64,000 bases of DNA from Fodinibacter sp963695175 (GTDB lineage Bacteria; Actinomycetota; Actinomycetes; Actinomycetales; Dermatophilaceae). Positions 56,739-64,000 of the stretch are shown piece by piece. Every line of letters starts with the position of its first letter. Positions within the stretch are counted from its first letter, which is position 1. The notes below the pieces were generated by a model. The model searched no databases. It worked only from the letters and a program-made list of their open reading frames with translations, and was not told where the DNA came from. The position numbers and the translations under genes are program-made. The stretch is taken from assembly GCA_963695175.1 (NCBI GenBank), contig CAVOGG010000004.1, forward strand, positions 372,001 to 436,000. Direction: 5' to 3'.

Positions 56739-57976
56739 CGGGACGCGTCTCCTGAACCGGACGACTCGAGGTCGCGGTGCGTCCCCGAGTGCGACGGCAG
56801 CCGCTTCGCGACGAACACGCCGGGCAGGGCGAGGAGGGCGAACGCGCCGAGGGCGAGGTAGGGGTTGCCGACGACGACCTGGACGACGAGCACCAGCACC
56901 GCACCGCCGAGGTTGCCGGCGAGCAGCAGGAACCCCGTCGCGGTGGCCGCCCGCTCCGGGCCGGCCTCGAGCTCGGACCAGTCCAGGGCGATGGGCAGGC
57001 CCGCCAGCAGGAAGAAGCCGACGACCGCGAGGGCGGCGGCGACCAGCCAGAGGGTCGGGAGGACCGCGACCAGCGGGAAGGCCACCACGCCGACGAGGGT
57101 GGTGACGAGCAGGACGGTGCGGCGTCGGTCGCGCCGCGCGGCGAGGTCGGGCAGCACGGCAGTGCCGACGAGCCCGGCGATGGTCGTCGTCGCGATGATG
57201 AGGCCACCCGCGCCCGGCATGCCGAGGTCCTCGAGGATCGGGTCGAGCCAGGTCGCCAGCGCGTTGAACAGCCCGACCCCGACGAAGAGCATGGCCGCGA
57301 GCTTCAGGAGGAGGCGGTCGTGCCGCAGCCAGCTCAGCGAGGGTGCGGGACCGGCATCCTCGGCGAAGGCGGGCGGCACCAGTGCCAGGGCGACCACCAG
57401 TGCGATCGCGCCCGCTGTCGCGAGCGCGGCGTGCACCCCGAGCAGGAGCGAGACCCCGCCTGCGTCCATGAGTGCGCCGGCGGTCGTCGCGGCGAGCAGG
57501 ATCCCCAGGAACTGGGCGCCGCTGCCGACGGCGATCGCCCGGGTCCGTTCGCTCGCCGGGAACCAGCGGGCGGCGACCTTCGTGGTCGCGTTGAGCACCA
57601 GCGGCTGGCCGACCGAGAGCACGATCTGCCCCGCGAGCACCCACCCGTAGGAGTCGGGGTTCACCGCTCGCAGGAGAGCCCCCGCGGCGGTCAGCCCGGC
57701 CCCGGTCGACAGCGCCAGGCCGAACCGGCGGTCGGCCCAGCGGCCCGCCGGGATCGCGAGGAGCACGTAGACGATGGGGTTGACGACGGCGAGGTCGCCG
57801 ATCGCGCCGTCGGAGACGCCGAGCGCGTCCGCCGCGCGGGTGGTCACCGGCGCGAACGAGAGCCAGAGCACCTGCGTCGACGCGACGAGTGCGGCGAAGG
57901 CGAACAGCAGCGGCCAGCGGGTGGCTCGCACCAGGTGAGCGGGGTCCAGGCGTCGCCCGGGCGCGGTCTCAGACAC
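56735..57976 (-). CDS. MFS transporter
   Basis: A 413-residue major facilitator with about 12 hydrophobic segments. The loop 2-3 motif is weakly kept in IPAGRWADRRFGLALS, and AARWFPASERTRAIAVGSG is the usual segment around helix 5. GTG 57976 overlaps the aldolase/aminotransferase stop by 8 bases. Operon position suggests uptake of the compound handled by the kinase and the aldolase fusion. Substrate unknown. Confidence 0.88.
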   Translation of the reverse strand: MSETAPGRRLDPAHLVRATRWPLLFAFAALVASTQVLWLSFAPVTTRAADALGVSDGAIGDLAVVNPIVYVLLAIPAGRWADRRFGLALSTGAGLTAAGALLRAVNPDSYGWVLAGQIVLSVGQPLVLNATTKVAARWFPASERTRAIAVGSGAQFLGILLAATTAGALMDAGGVSLLLGVHAALATAGAIALVVALALVPPAFAEDAGPAPSLSWLRHDRLLLKLAAMLFVGVGLFNALATWLDPILEDLGMPGAGGLIIATTTIAGLVGTAVLPDLAARRDRRRTVLLVTTLVGVVAFPLVAVLPTLWLVAAALAVVGFFLLAGLPIALDWSELEAGPERAATATGFLLLAGNLGGAVLVLVVQVVVGNPYLALGAFALLALPGVFVAKRLPSHSGTHRDLESSGSGDASR

Positions 57977-60257
57977 CTTCGACCATCGAGAAGACCCGGT
58001 CGAAGCGCTCCAGCGCGTCGTCGATGACGGCATCCGTGTCTGCCATGGACGTGTACAGCCGCGAGCCGGCCAGGGTGATGATCCCGTTGGCCGTGTAGGC
58101 GGCGCCCATCTGCTCCATGAGCTGCTTGCGCGGCTTGTTCTCCTTGAAGAGCTTGACCGGGTTGTGCATGTCGAGGAGCATCACGCCGCTGCACTCGAGG
58201 TGGACGATCGACCCCTGGTTGTAGACCACGTACGGCAGGGCGTGCTTGGTGACGAGCCGCTGCAGGCCGGCGGCGAGCCGGTCCCCGGCGCGGCCCGCGA
58301 CAACGGGCGCGTTCGTGCGGGCCATCTCCTCGATGGCGAAGTACCCGGCCGCACAGGACAGCGGGTTCGCGGACAGGGTGCCGCCGACCTGGACGTGGGC
58401 GCCGCTCTTGCCGTCGAGGCCGGAGCCGAAGACCCCCATGACGTCCTCGCGACCGCCGACGCCGCCGGCCATCGGGTAGCCGCCCGAGACGGCCTTGCCC
58501 AGCACCGTGAGGTCCGGGGTCACCCCGAAGTACCCCGCGGCGCCGCCCATCCCGACCCGGAAGCCGGTCACGACCTCGTCGAAGATGAGGAGGGCGCCGA
58601 ACTCGTCGCACAGCTCGCGCACCCGGGCGTTGTAGTCCTCGGGGACGGGCCGCGTGCCCGACTCCGGGCCGAGCGGTTCGAGGACGACCGCGGCCGTGCC
58701 GCCGCGCAGCCGGTTCTCGATGAGCTTGCGGCGCAGGGTGCCCAGGTCGTGCGGGAACGCCTCCCTGGTCGCACTCGTGGCCCCGAAGGGGATGCCCTTG
58801 GCGTTCATCCGGAAGGTGCCCGGCACGCGCAGGCCGTAGACCAGGGTGTCCGACCAGCCGTGGTAGGCGCCGCCGACCTTGACGACGACCTTGTGACCGG
58901 TGAAGGCCCGCGCGGCCCGGACGGCCGCCATGACCGCCTCGGTGCCGGACCCGAGCGAGCGGTACATCTCCACGTGGGGCATGTAGCGGTGGATCGACTC
59001 GGCGAGCTTGAGCTCGTACTCGTGGAAGAGCCCGGTCACCGGCCCGGACTCGCGGACCACGTCGGCGACCTTCTCGTTGACCGGTGCGTAGTTGCTGCCG
59101 AGCAGGGTCGGGCCCCCGGCCTGGAGGAAGTCGATGTAGACGTTGCCGTCGCGGTCGGTGAGGTGGGCGCCCTCGGCGCGGTCGATCGCGAGCGGGAACG
59201 GGTGGTTGAAGGCGAGGTTGTGCTGGACGCCGCCGGGGATGCGTGCCTTCGCCCGGTCGGTGAGCTCCTTGCTCGCCCGGCACTTGGTCTCGAACCACTC
59301 GTGCACGTCGTTGAGGGCGTCGTGCCGCAGGCCGCGCAGGGGCTGGTCGACGAGGGCACGCAGGCGAGCCATGGTGTCCTCGACGTCGGGGTAGGCGCTG
59401 ATCGCGTAGCCAAGGCGTGCCGACTCGGCGCCGGGCACCTCCTTCGCCGGCTCAGCGGGCTGCGCCGCGAATGCGGCCCGTGCGCTCGCCGCCGCGCTCG
59501 CGGCCTCGTCCGCGCTCGGGAGCGGCGCGAGCTCGACGAGCGAGCCGACCGGTTCGACCGGCATCGCCTTCGTGATCTGCGCGGCGATCCGCTTCTCGTC
59601 GCCACGCAGCTTGGCGAAGGCGATCTCGCGGATCGGCGCGGGGATCGAGTACACCTTGCCGGACTCGGTCGTCAGCGCGATCAGGTAGGCGATGGACACC
59701 TTCTCGAGAAGGGCCATGTTGAACACGGCGCGCTCCGGGTCGGTTCCGACGGCCACGATGCCGTGGTTGGCGAGGATGAACGCGTTGTCGCCGCTCGTGA
59801 TCTTCTTCTGCACGTTCTTCGCGAGGAAGCCGGTGCCGGACGGGGCGTAGTCGATGATCGCGACCTCGCGGCCGAGGAAGCGGACCTGCTCGTCGGTCAG
59901 GGCCGGGATCGGGCGGCGCAGCACCGCGAGGGCCGACGCGTAGGGCTGGTGGGTGTGGACGATGGCGTGCACGTCGGGCCGCGCGCGGTAGATGTTCGCG
60001 TGCATGCCGCACTCGATGGACGGCGCGAGCGAGGCGCCGGCCCGGTCCTCGTCCGGCACGTGCGCGCCGTCGAAGTCGACGATGCAGACGTCCTCCACCC
60101 GCATCCGGTCGTAGGAGTAGTTGCTGGGGGTCACCGCGTAGAGCCGGTGACCGGGCACCCGGACCGAGACGTTGCCCTCGGTGGCCTTGAGGTAGCCACG
60201 CTCGAGCATCGTGCGACACATGTCGACGACGTGCTGGCGGGCGGCGAGGTGCTCCAC
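57969..60257 (-). CDS. Class II aldolase / class III aminotransferase fusion
   Basis: A 762-residue two-enzyme fusion. Residues about 1-215 are a class II (fuculose-phosphate type) aldolase with zinc His in IVHTHQPYAS and FILANHGIVAVG, and N-terminal TEGNVSVRVPGH. A linker rich in Ala/Pro follows. From about residue 320 comes a PLP aminotransferase like glutamate-1-semialdehyde aminomutase: ARIPGGVQHNLAFNHPFP, SLGSGTEAVMAAVRAARAFTGH, LIFDEVVTGFR and LTVLGKAVSGGYPMAG with the PLP Lys. GTG 60257 has AGGAGG upstream. Joining the two implies that an aldol product is aminated, or an amino sugar acid split. The palindrome at 60301 lies upstream. Confidence 0.9.
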   Translation of the reverse strand: MEHLAARQHVVDMCRTMLERGYLKATEGNVSVRVPGHRLYAVTPSNYSYDRMRVEDVCIVDFDGAHVPDEDRAGASLAPSIECGMHANIYRARPDVHAIVHTHQPYASALAVLRRPIPALTDEQVRFLGREVAIIDYAPSGTGFLAKNVQKKITSGDNAFILANHGIVAVGTDPERAVFNMALLEKVSIAYLIALTTESGKVYSIPAPIREIAFAKLRGDEKRIAAQITKAMPVEPVGSLVELAPLPSADEAASAAASARAAFAAQPAEPAKEVPGAESARLGYAISAYPDVEDTMARLRALVDQPLRGLRHDALNDVHEWFETKCRASKELTDRAKARIPGGVQHNLAFNHPFPLAIDRAEGAHLTDRDGNVYIDFLQAGGPTLLGSNYAPVNEKVADVVRESGPVTGLFHEYELKLAESIHRYMPHVEMYRSLGSGTEAVMAAVRAARAFTGHKVVVKVGGAYHGWSDTLVYGLRVPGTFRMNAKGIPFGATSATREAFPHDLGTLRRKLIENRLRGGTAAVVLEPLGPESGTRPVPEDYNARVRELCDEFGALLIFDEVVTGFRVGMGGAAGYFGVTPDLTVLGKAVSGGYPMAGGVGGREDVMGVFGSGLDGKSGAHVQVGGTLSANPLSCAAGYFAIEEMARTNAPVVAGRAGDRLAAGLQRLVTKHALPYVVYNQGSIVHLECSGVMLLDMHNPVKLFKENKPRKQLMEQMGAAYTANGIITLAGSRLYTSMADTDAVIDDALERFDRVFSMVEGV

Positions 60258-60300
60258 GGTGCCTCCTGAGGTGATGCGGCCGGATCGGCCCCGTCCAAGG

Positions 60301-60338
60301 GTGCCAAGAGTCTGGACGAATGTCCAGACTCTTGGCAC
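60301..60338. promoter_or_regulatory. Perfect palindromic TetR operator
   Basis: GTGCCAAGAGTCTGGAC-GAAT-GTCCAGACTCTTGGCAC: 17-bp arms without mismatch. It sits between the divergent TetR and aldolase-fusion genes, ending 9 bases before the tetR ATG, where binding would block both. Confidence 0.85.
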
Positions 60339-60347
60339 AATCGGGTC

Positions 60348-60977
60348 ATGTCGATCAGGCCAGCCACCCACCGGGCCAGCGGGCGGGCGCGCCGGGCCGC
60401 CCTCCTGGACGCGGCGGTCGAGGTCATCGCCGAGCAGGGCGTCGCGGGGACGACCCATCGGGCGATCGCGGCGCGGGCCGGGATGTCGACGTCGACGACG
60501 AGCTACTTCTTCTCCTCGCTCGACCAGCTGGTCGCCGCCGCGCTGCACGTGGTCGGCGAGCGCATCGTGGAACGTGTGGATGCCGTGACGGCGCAGGTCG
60601 TCGATGCCGAGCTGGGCCCCCGCGAGTCGATCGACCGGTTCGTCGACGCGGTGATGTCCGAGCCGGAACCCGACACCGTCGCGCAGTTCGAGATCTACCT
60701 CGAGTGCCGCCGCCGGCCGCAGCTGCAGCCCACGGCCCACCGGATCATGGCGAGCATCGAACGAGGTGCCGAGGCGTCACTGCTCGCGCTGGGGATCGCC
60801 CATGCCGACGAGCGGGCACCGATGGTCGTGGCGCTGCTCGACGGCCTCGCGCTGCACCGGCACGCCCGGCCGCGAGGTGAGGCCGACCGGCGGGTGATCA
60901 CCGAGGCGCTGTACTCCCTGCACCGCGGCTTCGTCGAGGCCGACGCCGAGGCTGAGGCCGCGGCCACTGCGGGCTAG
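60348..60977 (+). CDS. TetR-family regulator
   Basis: A 209-residue TetR protein: HTH region RRAALLDAAVEVIAEQGVAGTTHRAIAARAGMSTSTTSYFFSS (given by GVAGTTHRAIAARAGMSTST) and a helical ligand domain. ATG 60348 lies 9 bases past the palindrome, so the transcript may be near leaderless. It probably represses the divergent fusion-MFS-kinase operon and itself. Its stop overlaps that of the convergent VOC gene. Confidence 0.92.
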   Translation: MSIRPATHRASGRARRAALLDAAVEVIAEQGVAGTTHRAIAARAGMSTSTTSYFFSSLDQLVAAALHVVGERIVERVDAVTAQVVDAELGPRESIDRFVDAVMSEPEPDTVAQFEIYLECRRRPQLQPTAHRIMASIERGAEASLLALGIAHADERAPMVVALLDGLALHRHARPRGEADRRVITEALYSLHRGFVEADAEAEAAATAG

Positions 60978-61486
60978 AGCACCTGGTTGCCGTACATCTC
61001 GCCGAGCGGGTCGGCGATCAGCTCGATGCGCGCGCCGTCGGGGTCGCGGAAGTAGACCGACACCCCGCTGTGCACCTCGTGCTCGACTCCGGCCTCGGTG
61101 AGCCGGGCGACCAGCCCGTGCCAGCGCTCGGGCTCCACCGAGATCGCCATGTGGTGCAGGCCGCCGAGCACCTCGGCGTAGGGCCCGACGTCGAGCCCCG
61201 GGAAGTCGAAGAAGGCCAGCAGGTTGGAGTTGCCGATGTCGAAGAAGAAGTGCGAGGACCCCGGGTAGTCGCGGTTCTCGATCAGCTCGGTGAGGGGGAA
61301 CCCGAGCACGTCCTGGTAGAAGCGCACGGTGCGCTCGACGTCGCTGCTGATCAGCGCGGTGTGGTGCAGTCCGCGGGCGGTGGAGGCGGGGCGTGACCCG
61401 GTGGGGCGCAGGTGGGCCTCGCGGATCTCGTGCCGACGGGCCTCGAGGTCGGCCGGGCTGGGGGTGGACGGGTCGGTCGTGGTCAT
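60974..61486 (-). CDS. VOC-family (glyoxalase/dioxygenase-like) protein
   Basis: A 170-residue protein with one VOC domain of two modules: GLHHTALISSDVERTVRFYQDVLGFPL, FFFDIGNSNLLAFFDFPG, GLHHMAISVEP and VYFRDPDGARIELI. Metal ligands would be His42, Glu (in ELI) and His of the second module. ATG 61486 has GAGGAG and overlaps the reductase stop (ATGA). It may be a ring-cleavage or glyoxalase-type enzyme serving the maleylacetate pathway; unproven. Confidence 0.87.
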   Translation of the reverse strand: MTTTDPSTPSPADLEARRHEIREAHLRPTGSRPASTARGLHHTALISSDVERTVRFYQDVLGFPLTELIENRDYPGSSHFFFDIGNSNLLAFFDFPGLDVGPYAEVLGGLHHMAISVEPERWHGLVARLTEAGVEHEVHSGVSVYFRDPDGARIELIADPLGEMYGNQVL

Positions 61487-62601
61487 CGCTGCTCCTCGGA
61501 CGGGTGGGTGACTGCGGGGACGGGGGTCGACGCTGACGGGCCGCCGCGGATCGTGGTGCCCTCGGTCGCGTGGGTGAGGAGCTCGACGATGCCGTCGTGG
61601 TCGACCGGCCGCGGGTTGGGGTAGGGCCGCGCGGTGGCGAGGGCGGCGGCCCGCGGCACGTCCGCGAGGTCGAACCCGAGGTCGCGCAGGTCGGTCGGGC
61701 CGCCGAGCCGCGCGACCAGGGCCTGCAGCCCGGCGGGGGCGTCGTCGACACCGAGCGCGGTGGATGCCGTGCCCATGGCCTCCGGTGCAGCCGGAGCGTT
61801 GTAGGCCATCGCGTGCGGGAGCACCACGGTGTGGGTGGCGGCGTGGGGAAGGCCGAAGCTGCCGCCCAGGGTGTGGCAGAGCTTGTGGTGCAGGCCCATG
61901 CCCACGGCGCCGAGGCACCTGCCCGCCAGCCACGCTCCGTAGAGCAGGTCGTCGCGGGCGTCCAGGTCGTCCGGGTCGCGCTGCAGCGACCTCAGCCCGC
62001 GGGCCAGGGCGCCGAGCCCCTCGACGGCGATCCGGTCGGTCTCGGCGGTGCGGTCGGCCGCGTAGAGCGCCTCGACCGCGTGGGCCATCGCGTTCACCGC
62101 GCTGGTCACGGTGACGGGCCACGGGAGCGTGGTGGTCAGGGCGACGTCGTAGACGACCACCTCCGGCAGGATCTCCGGGCCGGTGCGGGTCACCTTCTCG
62201 CCGTGGGCGGTCTCACCGAGCAGCGAGGTGACCTCGGAGCCGGCGTACGTCGTGGGCAGCACCAGGTGCGGCAAGCCGGTGCGGGCGGCCAGGGCCTTGC
62301 CGAGCCCGGTCGTCGACCCACCGCCGACCGAGACCACCGAGTCGGCGGCCAGCTCCTGCGCCCGCGCGAGGGCGGCGTCGGTCACCTCCACCGGGGTGTG
62401 CGCGGCGGCGCCGTCGAAGATCCCCGCGCAGGCGTCGCCCAGCACGCCGGCCACCCGCGTCGCGAGTGCCCGCTGACCGGGGGTGGACAGGACCAGCGCG
62501 CGCCGCCCACCCATCCGCCCCAGCTCGTCTCCCACCCGGGACAGCGTGCCCGTGCCGAAGACGGTCCGTGACGCGTCGGTGTCGTGCTCGAAGGAGTGCA
62601 T
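61483..62601 (-). CDS. Maleylacetate reductase (iron-containing ADH family)
   Basis: A 372-residue NAD(P)H enzyme reducing maleylacetate to 3-oxoadipate, the step after hydroxyquinol or chlorocatechol cleavage. Family signs are VFGTGTLSRVGDEL, VVSVGGGSTTGLGKALA, LPTTYAGSEVTSLLGET, VNAMAHAVEALYA and metal His in GLHHKLCHTLGG and LPHAATH. ATG 62601 follows GAGGACGG. Co-transcribed with the VOC gene; no hydroxyquinol dioxygenase is seen in the window. Confidence 0.9.
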   Translation of the reverse strand: MHSFEHDTDASRTVFGTGTLSRVGDELGRMGGRRALVLSTPGQRALATRVAGVLGDACAGIFDGAAAHTPVEVTDAALARAQELAADSVVSVGGGSTTGLGKALAARTGLPHLVLPTTYAGSEVTSLLGETAHGEKVTRTGPEILPEVVVYDVALTTTLPWPVTVTSAVNAMAHAVEALYAADRTAETDRIAVEGLGALARGLRSLQRDPDDLDARDDLLYGAWLAGRCLGAVGMGLHHKLCHTLGGSFGLPHAATHTVVLPHAMAYNAPAAPEAMGTASTALGVDDAPAGLQALVARLGGPTDLRDLGFDLADVPRAAALATARPYPNPRPVDHDGIVELLTHATEGTTIRGGPSASTPVPAVTHPSEEQR

Positions 62602-62711
62602 GGTCCGTCCTCGGGTTCGTGGACCGATCATGGCGCAGGTTGGCGCGTAAGGGCAGCCCTCGCGCCTGCACCGCAGCACCCCTGCTCGAGGCTGCCCCTA
62701 GGGTGGCGCGC

Positions 62712-64000
62712 GTGACGCTCTCACCGCGGGTCCGGCTGGTGCTGGCCAGTGCGCTCATGCTGTTCATCGAGCTCGCGCTGATCCGGTGGACGTCGTCGAA
62801 CAACCTCTACCTGGTGCACCTCACCAACTTCGTCCTGCTCGCCAGCTTCCTGGGCATCGGCCTGGGGTTCCTGCGCGGGAGCCGGGGCCGCGACCTGTTC
62901 CCGCTCGCGCCGGCCCTGCTCGCCGTGCTGGTGGCCTTCGTGCTCACCTTCTCGGTGCGCACCGGCACGACCGGCGCGGGTGGGTGGGCGCTGGTCGGGT
63001 CGTTCGGCATCGCGCCGCTCCCCCGCTGGCTGTCGCTGACCGTGATCTTCCTGCTCACCGTCGCCACTCTGGGCATGCTCGCCCAGGAGGTGGCTCGCAC
63101 CTTCGCACTCTTCGTGCCGCTGGACGCCTACCGCCTCGACATCGGCGGCTCGCTGCTCGGCATCGTCACCTTCGCCGGGCTCTCCTTCCTCCGGATGCCG
63201 CCCCTCGCCTGGGCGATGACCTCGGCCGCGGTGTTCGTCGTGCTCCTCGGACCACGGGTGCGGTCGCGGCGCTGGCTGCCAGCGGCCGGCATCGGGGCGG
63301 TCGTGGTGATGCTGGGCCTGGAGTCGTTCGTCGGCTCGTACCAGTGGTCTCCCTACTACAAGATCCACACCGAGACCGCGTCCGGCGGCAACGTGCGCAT
63401 CGACGTCAACAACACCCCGCTGCAGACCACCGCGTCGGTCGCCCAGGTCACCAAGGACTCGCCGTTCTACCTGTACCCCTACACGTATGCCGGCCCGCAC
63501 GACGACGTGCTCGTCATCGGGGCCGGAACCGGGAACGACGTCGCGGTCGCGCTGAGCAAGGGCGCCAAGCGGGTCGACGCGGTCGAGATCGACCCGGCCC
63601 TGGTGCAGATCGGGCGCGACCGGCATCCGGACCACCCGTACTCCGACCCCCGGGTGACGCTGCACGTCGACGACGGGCGCGCCTTCATGGAGCGTGCGGA
63701 CTCGCACTACGACCTCGTGCTGTTCGCCCTGCCCGACTCGGCGACGATCGTCACGGGGCAGTCGGCGCTACGCCTGGAGAACTACCTGTTCACCACCCAG
63801 GCGTTGGGCCGGGCCCGCTCGCTGCTCAAGCCGGGCGGCACGTTCGCGATGTACAACTACTACGAGCCCTGGCTGCTCGACCGCTACGCCAACACCATCC
63901 GCACCGTCTACGGCACCGCGCCCTGCGTGCAGCTCGGGCCGACCCACGGCCAGCGCCAGCAGGCGGTGCTGTCGCTGCGCGACGACGCCTCCACCGGGGG
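62712..64000 (+). CDS. Spermidine-synthase-like membrane protein (partial)
   Basis: Open from GTG 62712 to the window edge (429 codons so far). The first 200 residues hold about six hydrophobic helices (LVLASALMLFIELALIRW, then LLAVLVAFVLTFSV and others). A spermidine-synthase/SAM-methyltransferase fold follows: VLVIGAGTGNDVAVALSKGAKRVDAVEIDPAL, here cut to its motif VIGAGTGNDV and Glu-x-Asp EID, then VDDGRAFM. The active-site Asp after the fold reads DLVLFALPDS rather than DVI..D.. so polyamine synthesis is doubtful. Function unknown. Confidence 0.8.
   Translation, partial: MTLSPRVRLVLASALMLFIELALIRWTSSNNLYLVHLTNFVLLASFLGIGLGFLRGSRGRDLFPLAPALLAVLVAFVLTFSVRTGTTGAGGWALVGSFGIAPLPRWLSLTVIFLLTVATLGMLAQEVARTFALFVPLDAYRLDIGGSLLGIVTFAGLSFLRMPPLAWAMTSAAVFVVLLGPRVRSRRWLPAAGIGAVVVMLGLESFVGSYQWSPYYKIHTETASGGNVRIDVNNTPLQTTASVAQVTKDSPFYLYPYTYAGPHDDVLVIGAGTGNDVAVALSKGAKRVDAVEIDPALVQIGRDRHPDHPYSDPRVTLHVDDGRAFMERADSHYDLVLFALPDSATIVTGQSALRLENYLFTTQALGRARSLLKPGGTFAMYNYYEPWLLDRYANTIRTVYGTAPCVQLGPTHGQRQQAVLSLRDDASTG

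Noticed and set aside
60974..62122. N-terminal extension of the VOC protein to 382 residues
   Set aside because: The extra part is the reductase gene read out of frame; ATG 61486 has a good ribosome site and overlaps the reductase stop as expected for an operon.
62712..64000. Leftward open frame of 328 codons covering the same DNA
   Set aside because: Its translation is a His/Glu/Arg-rich shadow; the rightward frame has membrane helices and a clear SAM-binding motif.

Overview
The window is high-GC DNA with actinobacterial gene order. The run gyrB, gyrA, a DUF3566 membrane protein, tRNA-Ile(GAT), a 40-residue DLW-39 protein and tRNA-Ala(TGC) is the standard arrangement beside the origin of Actinobacteria. 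Many GTG starts, GTGA/ATGA gene overlaps, GGAGG-type ribosome sites and a sugar ABC importer without its own ATPase fit a soil actinomycete, perhaps Intrasporangiaceae-like. The family is a guess.

Region 1 (1-13.8 kb) is an aerobic phenol/catechol meta-cleavage locus: catechol 2,3-dioxygenase, a GlcG/HbpS-like protein, an unknown protein and the multicomponent phenol hydroxylase DmpLMNOP. Two divergent IclR regulators follow, then the lower pathway DmpE-F-G-H-I-C. Two 17-bp sites of the form GTTCC-N7-GGAAC flank the regulators and probably tie both halves together. Region 2 (13.8-22.8 kb) is core chromosome: a protealysin-type M4 protease fused to its inhibitor-like domain, a thioesterase, an acetyltransferase, the gyrase operon and two tRNAs.

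Region 3 (22.77-49.42 kb) looks like a genomic island in tRNA-Ala. A 16-bp piece of the tRNA anticodon region recurs at 49402, and GTACCCCAGA repeats lie just inside both ends. The left half is a sugar-acid module: GntR regulator, UlaG-like lactonase, ABC importer, RraA-like protein, DUF5054 glycosidase-like protein, SDR, DUF4432 epimerase-like protein, mannonate dehydratase, KDPG aldolase and KDG kinase. The right half has a tyrosine integrase, an excisionase, a MobF relaxase/helicase and a five-gene leftward defence operon: Vsr endonuclease, C5-cytosine methyltransferase, DUF262 protein, Z1 ATPase and DUF4420 PD-(D/E)XK nuclease.

Region 4 (49.4-64 kb) is chromosome again: a PEP-mutase-like enzyme, RidA, an SNF2 helicase, a small GHKL ATPase, a secreted lytic transglycosylase, and an operon of FGGY kinase, MFS transporter and a class II aldolase/class III aminotransferase fusion. 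That operon diverges from a TetR regulator across a perfect 17-bp palindrome. A VOC protein, maleylacetate reductase and a spermidine-synthase-like membrane protein cut by the window edge follow.

A caution applies throughout. About 15 otherwise conserved genes, including essential gyrA, are broken by one-base shifts. Where the direction can be judged nearly all are +1, with translation resuming perfectly in the next frame. This is more like insertion-type sequencing error than real gene decay, so broken genes are annotated over their full repaired extent.
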